A stretch of DNA of 8,482 nt from Bacillota bacterium. GTDB lineage: Bacteria > Bacillota > Clostridia > Tissierellales > Sedimentibacteraceae. A program made the position numbers and the translations under genes. Below the pieces are notes generated by a model, which worked only from the letters and a program-made list of their open reading frames with translations, was not told the DNA's origin and made no database searches. Positions 1 to 6,351 of the stretch are shown here, one piece after another; the stretch's first letter is position 1, and each line of letters starts with the position of its first letter. The stretch is taken from the NCBI GenBank assembly GCA_029239575.1, contig JARBUP010000115.1, forward strand, positions 1 to 8,482. The letters run 5' to 3'.

Positions 1-521
1 GCTGAACCACATTCAGCTTGACAACCACCTTCAGCTCCAGCTACAGTTGCATTCTGAGTGATTATTTTGCCTATTCCAGCTGATGTTATGAGTCCCTTGA
101 CTAATTTATCATGGGATAAATTTTGTTCTTCATAAACAGTAATTAACGTTGCTGGTATTATACCACTTGAACCTGCAGTTGGTGCTGCACATATTTTTCC
201 CATGGATGCATTATGTTCAGAACAAGCAAGAGCACGAATCATAGCTTTATTTATTGCTTCTCCACAAATTGATTTATTTGTTTTTATGTAAGAGTTTAAT
301 TTTTTAGCTTCACCACCAATTATATTGCCCATGGTTTTAAATGTGTTGTTTTCATAATTTTCAATAGAATTATGCATAACAGAAAGCACTTCTTCCATTC
401 TTTCTATAATATCTTCTCTTTTATGTCCAGTATTTTCTATTTCATCTAAAATTACAATTTCAGAAATAGGTAATTTAAGTTCGTTGCATTTTTGTAAAAG
501 TTCTTTCCCTGTATTGTACAT
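1..521 (-). CDS. sdaAA: L-serine dehydratase, iron-sulfur-dependent, alpha subunit (N-terminal 173 codons; cut by window edge)
   Basis: This is the catalytic subunit of the two-subunit, [4Fe-4S]-dependent serine dehydratase (L-serine to pyruvate plus ammonia, cytosolic). I translated it from the ATG at 521-519; the frame stays open to position 1. Visible family features are KICAAPTAGSSG (about residues 109-120) and EGGCQAECGS (164-173). Cys111, Cys167 and Cys171 are candidates for the cluster ligands; the exact set is inferred from the family. Bacillus SdaAA is about 300 residues, so roughly 120-130 C-terminal residues are missing. The start lies 3 nt after the sdaAB stop, and a GGGAAAGG-like ribosome-binding site sits inside the last codons of sdaAB, so the two subunits are made from one message and are probably translationally coupled. 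The beta-then-alpha order matches Firmicutes. Identity is secure; nothing can be said about the missing end. Confidence 0.93.
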   Translation of the reverse strand, partial: MYNTGKELLQKCNELKLPISEIVILDEIENTGHKREDIIERMEEVLSVMHNSIENYENNTFKTMGNIIGGEAKKLNSYIKTNKSICGEAINKAMIRALACSEHNASMGKICAAPTAGSSGIIPATLITVYEEQNLSHDKLVKGLITSAGIGKIITQNATVAGAEGGCQAECGS

Positions 522-524
522 TTT

Positions 525-1205
525 TTATACCTTTCCCTTCGTTTTAACTACTATAACTGAATTTATAAGGTCTATTTTTTTAATTTCTTCAATTGCTTCG
601 TCATTTACTACACCATCTATTTCAATAATCATAGTAGCTTCTTTTCCTATAGATTTACGGCTTACATCCATAGTAGCTATATTAATTTCATAATTAGCTA
701 ATATACCAGAAACTTGGCTTATTACCCCTTTAACGTCAGGATAATTCAATATAATAGTGTTATAATCACCGGATATATTTACATCATAACCATTAATATT
801 AGTAATATTAACAGCTCCTCCACCTAAGGATGACCCCATAACTATTGTTTTATTTCCAATACTGTTTATCAATTCAAATTTTACAGTGTTAGGATGAACA
901 GGGCCTAAATCCATAGGAATGAATTCATAGTCTATTTTTTGATCGTCAGCTAAAGCAAAGGAATTTCTTAATCGTTCGTCATCAGCTTCAAAGCCCATTA
1001 TGCCTGCGAGCAAGGCTCTATCAGTACCATGGCCTTTGTATGTATGTTGGAATGAACCGTGCAAATAAAATTTAACACTAACGATAGTGTCTCCTGCTAT
1101 ATATGAAGCGATTTTAGCCAAGCGTGCAGCTCCAGCAGTATGTGAACTTGAAGGACCTATCATAATAGGACCAAGCACATTAAAAATACTATTTACTTTT
1201 TTCAT
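525..1205 (-). CDS. sdaAB: L-serine dehydratase, iron-sulfur-dependent, beta subunit
   Basis: This 226-residue protein is the beta subunit that pairs with SdaAA to deaminate L-serine to pyruvate and ammonia. The N-terminal domain carries the family signature GPSSSHTAGAARLA (residues 17-30), with GHGTDRAL (58-65) and SLGGG (126-130) further on. Residues about 149-222 form a C-terminal ACT domain (beginning near TIILNYPDVKGVISQVSGIL), typical of the Firmicute beta subunit and probably an amino-acid-sensing or dimerisation module. The length is normal for the family. The start is supported by GAGG five bases upstream of the ATG, and an extended -10 promoter lies about 50 bp upstream. It is the first gene of an sdaAB-sdaAA operon. 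No frameshift or missing motif is seen. Confidence 0.96.
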   Translation of the reverse strand: MKKVNSIFNVLGPIMIGPSSSHTAGAARLAKIASYIAGDTIVSVKFYLHGSFQHTYKGHGTDRALLAGIMGFEADDERLRNSFALADDQKIDYEFIPMDLGPVHPNTVKFELINSIGNKTIVMGSSLGGGAVNITNINGYDVNISGDYNTIILNYPDVKGVISQVSGILANYEINIATMDVSRKSIGKEATMIIEIDGVVNDEAIEEIKKIDLINSVIVVKTKGKV

Positions 1206-1255
1206 ATTAACCTCATCAATTGTATTTTTATTTATGTTATATAAACTTTAGCATT

Positions 1256-1285
1256 ATTATACCACAATATTATTTTCTTAAACAA
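1256..1285 (-). promoter_or_regulatory. Sigma-A-type promoter of sdaAB-sdaAA (extended -10)
   Basis: Read on the minus strand, a perfect TATAAT (1261-1256) is preceded by TGG, giving an extended -10 (TGnTATAAT). The best -35 is TTGTTT (1285-1280), 18 bp upstream, which matches consensus only in its TTG. The start of transcription would fall near 1249, leaving a leader of about 44 nt with a GAGG ribosome-binding site five bases before the sdaAB ATG. The weak -35 overlaps the T-tract of the upstream liv terminator. The call rests on sequence match alone. Confidence 0.72.
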
Positions 1286-1309
1286 AAAAAGCAGCTTTAG
1301 CTGCTTTTT
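1284..1309 (-). terminator. Rho-independent terminator of the liv operon
   Basis: On the minus strand the sequence reads AAAAAGCAGC, loop TAAA, GCTGC, then seven T. The five G/C-rich pairs can be extended by A-T pairs to ten. It begins 4 nt after the livF stop codon (1316-1314). Because an A-run also flanks the other side, the hairpin is symmetric and could terminate either way, but only the minus strand carries genes here. Confidence 0.88.
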
Positions 1310-1313
1310 ATAG

Positions 1314-2036
1314 TTAGATATTTATTTCTTTTGTATGTTTTGAACCAAGATATGCATCTTTTACTCTTTGATCTTTTAGAAGTTCCTGTCCTGTTCCTTC
1401 TATAGTAATTGTTCCTGTTTCAAGAACATATGCTTTATCAGCAACCTTTAACGCTTTATTAGCATTTTGTTCTATTAAAAGTATTGTAACGCCTTGTTTA
1501 TTTATTTCTTTAATTATATCGAATATTCCATTAACTATAAGCGGTGCGAGGCCTAGAGAAGGTTCATCCATCATTATAAGTTTTGGCTTAGCCATCAATG
1601 CTCTACCTACGGCAAGCATTTGTTGTTCTCCACCGGATAATGTTCCTGCATACTGCCATGAACGTTCTTTTAATCTTGGAAACAACTCATATACTTTTTC
1701 AATTCCTTCTTCGATACCGCTTTTTTGTAAATAAGCGCCTATTTTAAGATTTTCTAAAACTGTTAAATTTCCAAAAATTCTTCTTCCTTCAGGAACTAAA
1801 GTAATTCCTTTTGCAACAATTTCGGTAGGATCCATACCTAAAATATTTTGTCCCATAAACTCTATTGAACCGAATTTTGGTTTTACAAGACCGGCAATAG
1901 ATCTTAATGTTGTACTTTTACCAGCACCATTAGCGCCAATAAGTGTAACTATTGATTTTTCAGGCACATCTATGTTTATTCCTTTAACAGCGGAAATACC
2001 GCCATAATTTACTTGCAAGTCTCTAATTTTCAGCAT
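1314..2036 (-). CDS. livF: Branched-chain/neutral amino-acid ABC importer, ATPase subunit LivF
   Basis: This 240-residue cytoplasmic ATPase is one of the two different nucleotide-binding subunits that power a LIV/HAAT-type importer. Motifs in order are Walker A GANGAGKST (34-42), signature LSGGEQQ (133-139) and Walker B LIMMDEP (153-159). The switch position reads LLIEQNA (about 186-192), with Gln instead of His; this is how I know LivF proteins to look, so it supports LivF over LivG. The C-terminal end, ending near KDAYLG, is also typical. The ATG lies 14 nt inside the end of livG, with a GGGGG run about 9 bases upstream as a mediocre ribosome-binding site. The overlap suggests coupled translation. 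It is the last gene of the liv operon and is followed at once by a terminator. Confidence 0.95.
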   Translation of the reverse strand: MLKIRDLQVNYGGISAVKGINIDVPEKSIVTLIGANGAGKSTTLRSIAGLVKPKFGSIEFMGQNILGMDPTEIVAKGITLVPEGRRIFGNLTVLENLKIGAYLQKSGIEEGIEKVYELFPRLKERSWQYAGTLSGGEQQMLAVGRALMAKPKLIMMDEPSLGLAPLIVNGIFDIIKEINKQGVTILLIEQNANKALKVADKAYVLETGTITIEGTGQELLKDQRVKDAYLGSKHTKEINI

Positions 2037-2799
2037 CTTCTTCTACCCCCAAATAAGCTTCAATTACTCTTGGGTTGTTTTTAATCTCGTCTGCAGTTCC
2101 TTCTGCAATAAGTTGACCGAAATCTAAAACATATATTTTATCTGATATTTCCATTACTAAATCCATGTGATGTTCAATCATAAATACTGTTAACCCAAAT
2201 TCATCTCTAATTGTATGAATGAAATTTGTTAGTTCATTTGTTTCATGAGGATTCATTCCTGCAGCAGGTTCATCCAATAACAATAGTTTTGCATCAGTTG
2301 CAAGAGCTCTTGCTATTTCTAACTTTCTTTGTTCTCCATATGGTAATGAGCTTGATATTTCATTTTTCAAATGCAGAAGCCCCAACTTATTTAAAAGCAT
2401 TTCAGATTTTTCTCTCATTGCATTTTCTTCTTTTTTAGCCCATGGCATACGAAGTGCACATGAAATGAAGTCAGATTTAACTTGTAAATGATTTGCAATA
2501 AGTATATTGTCAAGAACTGTTAATTCCGAAAATAATCTAATATTTTGAAATGTTCTTGCAATACCTTTATTTGTAATTTTATCAGGGGAAAGTCCTGTAA
2601 TTTTTTCATCATTTAAATAAACATTACCACTTGTAGGATTATACACACCTGTAACAACATTAAATGCAGTGGTTTTACCAGCTCCATTAGGTCCTATTAG
2701 TGCTACAATTTTTCCTTTTTCAACTTCTATATTAAGATTATTAGCAGCTATAACACCACCAAATTTCATAACAACATTATCCATTTTTAAAACACTCAT
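2023..2799 (-). CDS. livG: Branched-chain/neutral amino-acid ABC importer, ATPase subunit LivG
   Basis: This 258-residue cytoplasmic ATPase is the partner of LivF. Walker A is GPNGAGKTT (36-44), the Q-loop glutamine lies in ARTFQNIRLF (Gln85), the signature is the LivG-type LPYGEQRKLEIAR (152-164), Walker B is LLLLDEP (172-178), and the switch histidine is present in MIEHHMDLVM (His210). The family-specific insert between Q-loop and signature (about 103-150) and the C-terminal VIEAYLG also fit LivG/BraF. The stop of livM and the start of livG share one base (TAATG), and a full GGAGG lies at 2813-2809, nine bases before the ATG, so it has both coupling and its own strong ribosome-binding site. 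Length is normal and all motifs are intact. Confidence 0.96.
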   Translation of the reverse strand: MSVLKMDNVVMKFGGVIAANNLNIEVEKGKIVALIGPNGAGKTTAFNVVTGVYNPTSGNVYLNDEKITGLSPDKITNKGIARTFQNIRLFSELTVLDNILIANHLQVKSDFISCALRMPWAKKEENAMREKSEMLLNKLGLLHLKNEISSSLPYGEQRKLEIARALATDAKLLLLDEPAAGMNPHETNELTNFIHTIRDEFGLTVFMIEHHMDLVMEISDKIYVLDFGQLIAEGTADEIKNNPRVIEAYLGVEEDAEN

Positions 2800-3896
2800 T
2801 ATGCAGCACCTCCTTTATTGCTTTTTTTATTGGAGTTTTTGCCTTTGAAAATATTACTGATTAATTTCCAAGATAACTCTTTTTGGCCTAAAAGTCCTTT
2901 TCTGAAGAATAGAACCAATATCATTAATAATATGGAGAATATAACCATTCTAAATCCTGCACGGAAAAATGTTATATTATAACCAAACATAGCTAATGGC
3001 TCATCGAAGAAACGTAAGAATTCAAGACCAAAAGTTACTATAAATGAAGATATTATAGTTCCTGTAATACTTCCCATTCCACCTAAAACTATCATTAGTA
3101 GGAAGTTGTAAGTCATAGTAAAATAAAATTGCTTAGGGTCGACAGTTCCAAGTAAAGCTGCAAATAAGCCTCCACCTATACCAGCAAAGAATGCTCCAAT
3201 AGCAAAAGACATTACTTTATGTTTAAACAAATTGATGCCCATTGCTTCAGCTGCAATTTCATCTTCACGTATTGCTTTAAATGCTCTGCCATAAGTTGAA
3301 TTTATTAGCAAAGCTATTAGTACAATGGACAAAATTGCAACTATGAAAATAACCCATGTAGATACACCAGGAATACTTTTAATACCTAATGCACCATTAG
3401 TAATTGTTTTTAAATTTGTAAAAACAATACGAATTATTTCTGAAAATCCCAGAGTAGCTATAGCTAAGTAGTCACTTTTTAAGCGAAGAACAGGTATACC
3501 AATTAATAAAGCAACTAAAGCTGCAGCTAATCCACCTAATATAAGGGCTATGAAAAATGGCAAATGAATTTGTGCCAAAACTTGGTTTTGAGGTACTATA
3601 TAAAATATTGAAGCTCTATAATTTATAGGTACAGTAAATACTGCTACTGTATATGCACCGATGGCCATAAATCCAGCTTGACCTAAAGAAAACAAGCCAG
3701 TAAACCCATTAACAAGGTTCATTGAAACTGCTACTATGGCATAAATTGCGCTTAAATTTAAAACGCGTTTTATATATTGGTCACCTATTAAATTTTGATC
3801 TATTAATGTTATAACAACAATGAATACTGCTGCAAGCAAAATATTTGCCGCATATCTTTTTGTTTTATTATTTTTATTTTCTATTTTATTCATCAT
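2799..3896 (-). CDS. livM: Branched-chain/neutral amino-acid ABC importer, permease LivM
   Basis: This 365-residue integral membrane protein is one of two permease subunits of the importer (BPD_transp_2 family). After a basic, Asn/Lys-rich N-terminus (1-15), hydrophobic segments lie at about 17-33, 45-63, 70-90, 112-134, 142-160, 181-199, 229-250, 260-292 and 312-331. GFTGLFSLGQAGFMAIGAYT (64-83) is highly typical of LivM. The cytoplasmic ATPase-contact loop is GRAFKAIREDEIAAEAMGIN (203-222). The tail after 340 is strongly basic (KGKNSNKKSNKGG). The start overlaps the livH stop by 4 nt (ATGA). Two adjacent ATG codons (3896 and 3893) are possible starts; the ribosome-binding site is a weak GGA, so translation probably depends on coupling to livH. 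The LivM identity is secure; the first residue may be off by one. Confidence 0.95.
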   Translation of the reverse strand: MMNKIENKNNKTKRYAANILLAAVFIVVITLIDQNLIGDQYIKRVLNLSAIYAIVAVSMNLVNGFTGLFSLGQAGFMAIGAYTVAVFTVPINYRASIFYIVPQNQVLAQIHLPFFIALILGGLAAALVALLIGIPVLRLKSDYLAIATLGFSEIIRIVFTNLKTITNGALGIKSIPGVSTWVIFIVAILSIVLIALLINSTYGRAFKAIREDEIAAEAMGINLFKHKVMSFAIGAFFAGIGGGLFAALLGTVDPKQFYFTMTYNFLLMIVLGGMGSITGTIISSFIVTFGLEFLRFFDEPLAMFGYNITFFRAGFRMVIFSILLMILVLFFRKGLLGQKELSWKLISNIFKGKNSNKKSNKGGAA

Positions 3897-4786
3897 ACTT
3901 TATCCGTCACTTTCTCACCAAGTAATCCTGTTGGCTTAACAAGTAATACAACAATTAATATAATAAAAGCAATTGCATCTCTATATCCAGTTAATGCAGG
4001 TAAAAATGTTACTAACATTATTTCTGCCATTCCTAATATGAAACCACCAAGAACAGCTCCAGTAGTATTTCCTATTCCTCCAAGTACAGCAGCTATAAAA
4101 CATTTTAATCCAGGCATAACTCCCATTAAAGGAATAATAGATGGATATTTAGAACCCCATAACACAGCTCCTACTGCAGCAAGACTTGAACCTATAATAA
4201 ATGTTGTTGATATAACTCTGTTTATTTTTATTCCCATGAGCCTAGCAGTTTCAAAATCTTTAGATACTGCACGCATTGCCATTCCAATTTTTGTTTTGTT
4301 CGTTATGAATAATACCAGAAAAAGACAAACTATAGTAACAACTGGTGTTATAATTGTAGCAACTGATAAAGAAACACCAGCAATAGTAACTGAATTAGTC
4401 AAAAAAGTAATGTCAGGGAAACCTTTTGGAACTCCTGTAAATAAATATGTTGCAAGATTTTCTAAAAGAAATGAAGCACCTATTGCAGAAATCATTATAG
4501 ACATCCTAGGGGCATCCCTAAGTGGCTTATATGCTACTCTTTCAAGTAATACTCCTAATGCTATAGTAGCGATTAGAACTATAATAATTGATATATACCA
4601 AGGTAAACTAAAATTCACCATACCAAATACCATGAAGTAAGCTGCCATCATGAAAATATCTCCATGAGCGAAGTTAATTAAACGAAGTATTCCATAAACC
4701 ATTGTATATCCAATAGCTATTAGTGAATACAAACTTCCTAAGGAGATTCCATTGGCGAGCTGTTGTAAAAATGTTTCTAAAGTCAT
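3893..4786 (-). CDS. livH: Branched-chain/neutral amino-acid ABC importer, permease LivH
   Basis: This 297-residue membrane permease is the partner of LivM. I start it at the ATG at 4786-4784, because a full GGAGG lies 7 nt upstream. A longer frame from a TTG at 4810 would translate through that ribosome-binding site. The N-terminus, with ANGISLGSLYSLIAIGYTMV (11-30) and GILRLINFAHGDIFMMAAY (32-50), is the LivH hallmark. Further hydrophobic segments lie at about 62-84, 96-118, 142-162, 192-212, 227-256 and 268-285. The ATPase-contact loop is GMAMRAVSKDFETARLMGI (168-186). The length is close to E. coli LivH (about 308). It follows livK after a 100-nt spacer with a strong stem-loop and overlaps livM by 4 nt, so H, M, G and F form a tight translational block. 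Confidence 0.95.
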   Translation of the reverse strand: MTLETFLQQLANGISLGSLYSLIAIGYTMVYGILRLINFAHGDIFMMAAYFMVFGMVNFSLPWYISIIIVLIATIALGVLLERVAYKPLRDAPRMSIMISAIGASFLLENLATYLFTGVPKGFPDITFLTNSVTIAGVSLSVATIITPVVTIVCLFLVLFITNKTKIGMAMRAVSKDFETARLMGIKINRVISTTFIIGSSLAAVGAVLWGSKYPSIIPLMGVMPGLKCFIAAVLGGIGNTTGAVLGGFILGMAEIMLVTFLPALTGYRDAIAFIILIVVLLVKPTGLLGEKVTDKV

Positions 4787-4793
4787 ATTAAAT

Positions 4794-4798
4794 CCTCC
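4794..4798 (-). promoter_or_regulatory. Ribosome-binding site that fixes the livH start
   Basis: GGAGG on the minus strand lies 7 nt before the ATG at 4786. In the alternative TTG-started frame (4810) these bases would be coding (Gly-Gly), so the site decides the start. Confidence 0.88.
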
Positions 4799-4835
4799 GT
4801 TACGATACAATCAACTCATTAAAAATTAGGGATAA

Positions 4836-4858
4836 AGAGGCGAACGATGTTCGCCTCT
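4836..4858 (-). terminator. Intercistronic stem-loop between livK and livH (partial terminator or mRNA stabiliser)
   Basis: There is a perfect 10-bp inverted repeat, AGAGGCGAAC / GTTCGCCTCT, with a 3-nt loop (or a 9-bp stem with a 5-nt loop). It lies about 30 nt after the livK stop and 50 nt before livH. On the minus strand it is followed by TTTATCCC, only a short U-stretch, so full termination is unlikely. In binding-protein operons such hairpins often protect the 3' end of the binding-protein message or stop part of the polymerases, giving excess binding protein over permease; that role is inference. No promoter for livH is seen in the spacer. Confidence 0.6.
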
Positions 4859-4887
4859 GAAATATCATTTGTTATTTTTAGTTATTA

Positions 4888-6066
4888 TTATTTAACTTCA
4901 ACTGAATCTATATAAACAAACTGTCCACCTTTAACTGTTTTAATAACAGCTATATTTTTGTCAGCGTCACCTTCTGGTGTAAAGTTAATTACTCCAGTAA
5001 CACCTTCAAAATCTTTTGTTGCATTCAATGCATCTCTAATAGCAACGCCATCAGTAGATCCAGCACGCTCAATTGCATCAAGCATTAATATGTAAGCATC
5101 GTATCCTAAAGCAGCAACAGCAGGTATAATAGGTTCTTTTCCAGCAAGTTCTTTTTTGTATCCTTCTACGAAAGATTTTGCTTCTTCAGTAGCTGGGTCA
5201 TTTTCATCAAAGAATGTTGAAAGTACAATACCTTCAGCATCTGCGCCAGCAACTTCTACAACTGCTGGGTTTTCCCAAGTATCTCCACCCATGATTGGAC
5301 AAGTGATTCCAAGTGCTCTTGCTTGTTTAATTATTAATGGAGCAGTAGTAGCAGAACTTGGAGCGAATATTACATCTGGGTTTTTAGCTTTAATATTTGT
5401 AAGAATTGCATTGAAGTCTGTGTCATTAACTTGGAATTCAGAAATATCAACTACGCTTGCATCATTGCCAGTTAATTTTTTAAATGAATTAATAAAGAAA
5501 TTTCCTAAACCTACAGAATAGTCATCTCCGTTTTGCATTATAACAGCAGCAGTTTTAGCTCCTTGTTGTATTGCATAGTTAGCCATAACTTCACCTTGGA
5601 ATGGATCTAAGAAACAAGCTCTAAAATAAAAATCATTTCCTTGAGTAACCATAGGGTTTGTACAAGATGCGCCCATTGCAGGAATTTTTGCATTTTTAAT
5701 TATGTCTCCAGCTGCAATTGAAACTCCTGAGCCATATGATCCTATAATAGCTACAACACCTTCTTTTTCAATAAGACGTGTAACTGCAGTTGTTGCTTCG
5801 CCTTTATCGCTTTTGTTATCTACAACTACTAATTCAACTTTTTTTCCTAAAACTTCTGGGTACATTTTGTTAGCGTATTTAATTCCATCAAGTTCTTGAA
5901 GACCGCCACCACCATTTTCTCCTGTCAATGGCTCAAAAACACCTATTTTAATTACATCTGAGTCACCAGATGTACTGGTTGCAGGAGCTTGCTCTTGTTT
6001 TGTACATCCTGTGAATAAAGAAATAACCATTGTTGCGCTTAAAGCTAAAGATAATAATCTTTTCAT
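4888..6066 (-). CDS. livK: Branched-chain/neutral amino-acid ABC importer, substrate-binding lipoprotein
   Basis: This 392-residue extracellular binding protein belongs to the LIV/Leu-Ile-Val type I periplasmic-binding fold (Peripla_BP_6). The N-terminus is a lipoprotein signal: basic MKR, a hydrophobic core (4-18) and lipobox LFTGC, with Cys21 the lipidated residue. A Thr/Ser/Gln-rich linker (22-37) leads to the first strand VIKIGVFEPLTG (38-49). Typical segments include VVAIIGSYGSGVS (104-116), IPAMGASCTNP (128-138), FYFRACFLDPFQGEV (146-160), PIMGGDTWENP (257-267) and ALGYDAY (319-325). It captures substrate and delivers it to LivHM. The actual ligand cannot be read from sequence; aliphatic or neutral amino acids are most likely. 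AAAGGAG seven bases before the ATG is an excellent ribosome-binding site, and a near-consensus promoter lies upstream. The gene ends in three in-frame TAA codons. It is first in the operon, as expected for the most abundant component. Confidence 0.94.
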   Translation of the reverse strand: MKRLLSLALSATMVISLFTGCTKQEQAPATSTSGDSDVIKIGVFEPLTGENGGGGLQELDGIKYANKMYPEVLGKKVELVVVDNKSDKGEATTAVTRLIEKEGVVAIIGSYGSGVSIAAGDIIKNAKIPAMGASCTNPMVTQGNDFYFRACFLDPFQGEVMANYAIQQGAKTAAVIMQNGDDYSVGLGNFFINSFKKLTGNDASVVDISEFQVNDTDFNAILTNIKAKNPDVIFAPSSATTAPLIIKQARALGITCPIMGGDTWENPAVVEVAGADAEGIVLSTFFDENDPATEEAKSFVEGYKKELAGKEPIIPAVAALGYDAYILMLDAIERAGSTDGVAIRDALNATKDFEGVTGVINFTPEGDADKNIAVIKTVKGGQFVYIDSVEVK

Positions 6067-6099
6067 ATCCCTTCTCCTTTTTATAATGAAATTTCTATG

Positions 6100-6128
6100 A
6101 TTATAGCATTAAAAAAACGTTTTTGCAA
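6100..6128 (-). promoter_or_regulatory. Strong sigma-A-type promoter of the livKHMGF operon
   Basis: On the minus strand, -35 TTGCAA (6128-6123), a 17-bp spacer and -10 TATAAT (6105-6100), preceded by TGC, give an extended -10. The expected start is near 6093, leaving a leader of about 27 nt to the livK ATG with AAAGGAG at 6080-6074. The spacer together with the end of the -35 contains the 12-bp palindrome AAAAACGTTTTT, a possible operator. This is the best promoter in the window. Confidence 0.88.
6113..6124. promoter_or_regulatory. Palindrome AAAAACGTTTTT inside the livK promoter, candidate operator
   Basis: This perfect 12-bp palindrome is centred between the -35 and -10 boxes. The central AACGTT resembles the core of LacI/CcpA-family sites, but the outer TG...CA bases of a catabolite-responsive element are absent. 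The position would suit repression by occlusion. No regulator gene is present in the window, so the function is speculative, and in such AT-rich DNA part of the symmetry may be chance. Confidence 0.3.
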
Positions 6129-6243
6129 GGGAATTTTGTCGAACATTTGGATACAACATTCTACAAAATAAACACAAAACATAAGTTATGTATACAAAAA
6201 AAACACGACAAAAAAATGTTTAACTATATAGGAAATATACAAT

Positions 6244-6279
6244 AAAAAAGCTATTTGCAAAATAGCAAACAGCTTTTTT
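6244..6279 (-). terminator. Rho-independent terminator downstream of glyA
   Basis: On the minus strand: six A, GCTGTTTGC, loop TATTTT, GCAAATAGC, then six T. The 9-bp stem is complete only if one G-U wobble is allowed, and that wobble forms in the minus-strand RNA; the plus-strand RNA would have an A-C mismatch. This argues that it serves the minus-strand gene glyA, whose stop codon lies about 70 nt upstream. The flanking A and T runs can extend the stem. It insulates glyA from the livK promoter. Confidence 0.85.
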
Positions 6280-6351
6280 ATAAATATATTTAATTAGGAA
6301 AGTTATTGATTTTAGTTTTGTTATTTTGAAAACCTTCCTTTTTTTCTTGGT

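Noticed and set aside
1314..2036. LivF treated as a degenerate ATPase because the switch histidine is Gln
   Set aside because: The EQNA form at this position is how LivF proteins normally look, and all other ATPase motifs are intact.
4038..4640. A 200-codon open frame on the plus strand inside livH
   Set aside because: It is antisense to a clearly recognisable permease, has no ribosome-binding site or family motif, and its composition mirrors the opposite strand.
5156..5521. Plus-strand open frames inside livK (also 5702-5899), livG (2226-2438), sdaAB (484-693) and glyA (6326-6571)
   Set aside because: All are shadows opposite conserved minus-strand genes, with no support as proteins.
6131..6150. 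Possible CodY box (AATTTTCnGAAAATT-like) upstream of livK
   Set aside because: The best alignment, AATTTTGTCGAACAT, has five mismatches out of 15, which is unconvincing in AT-rich DNA even though CodY control of such importers is common.
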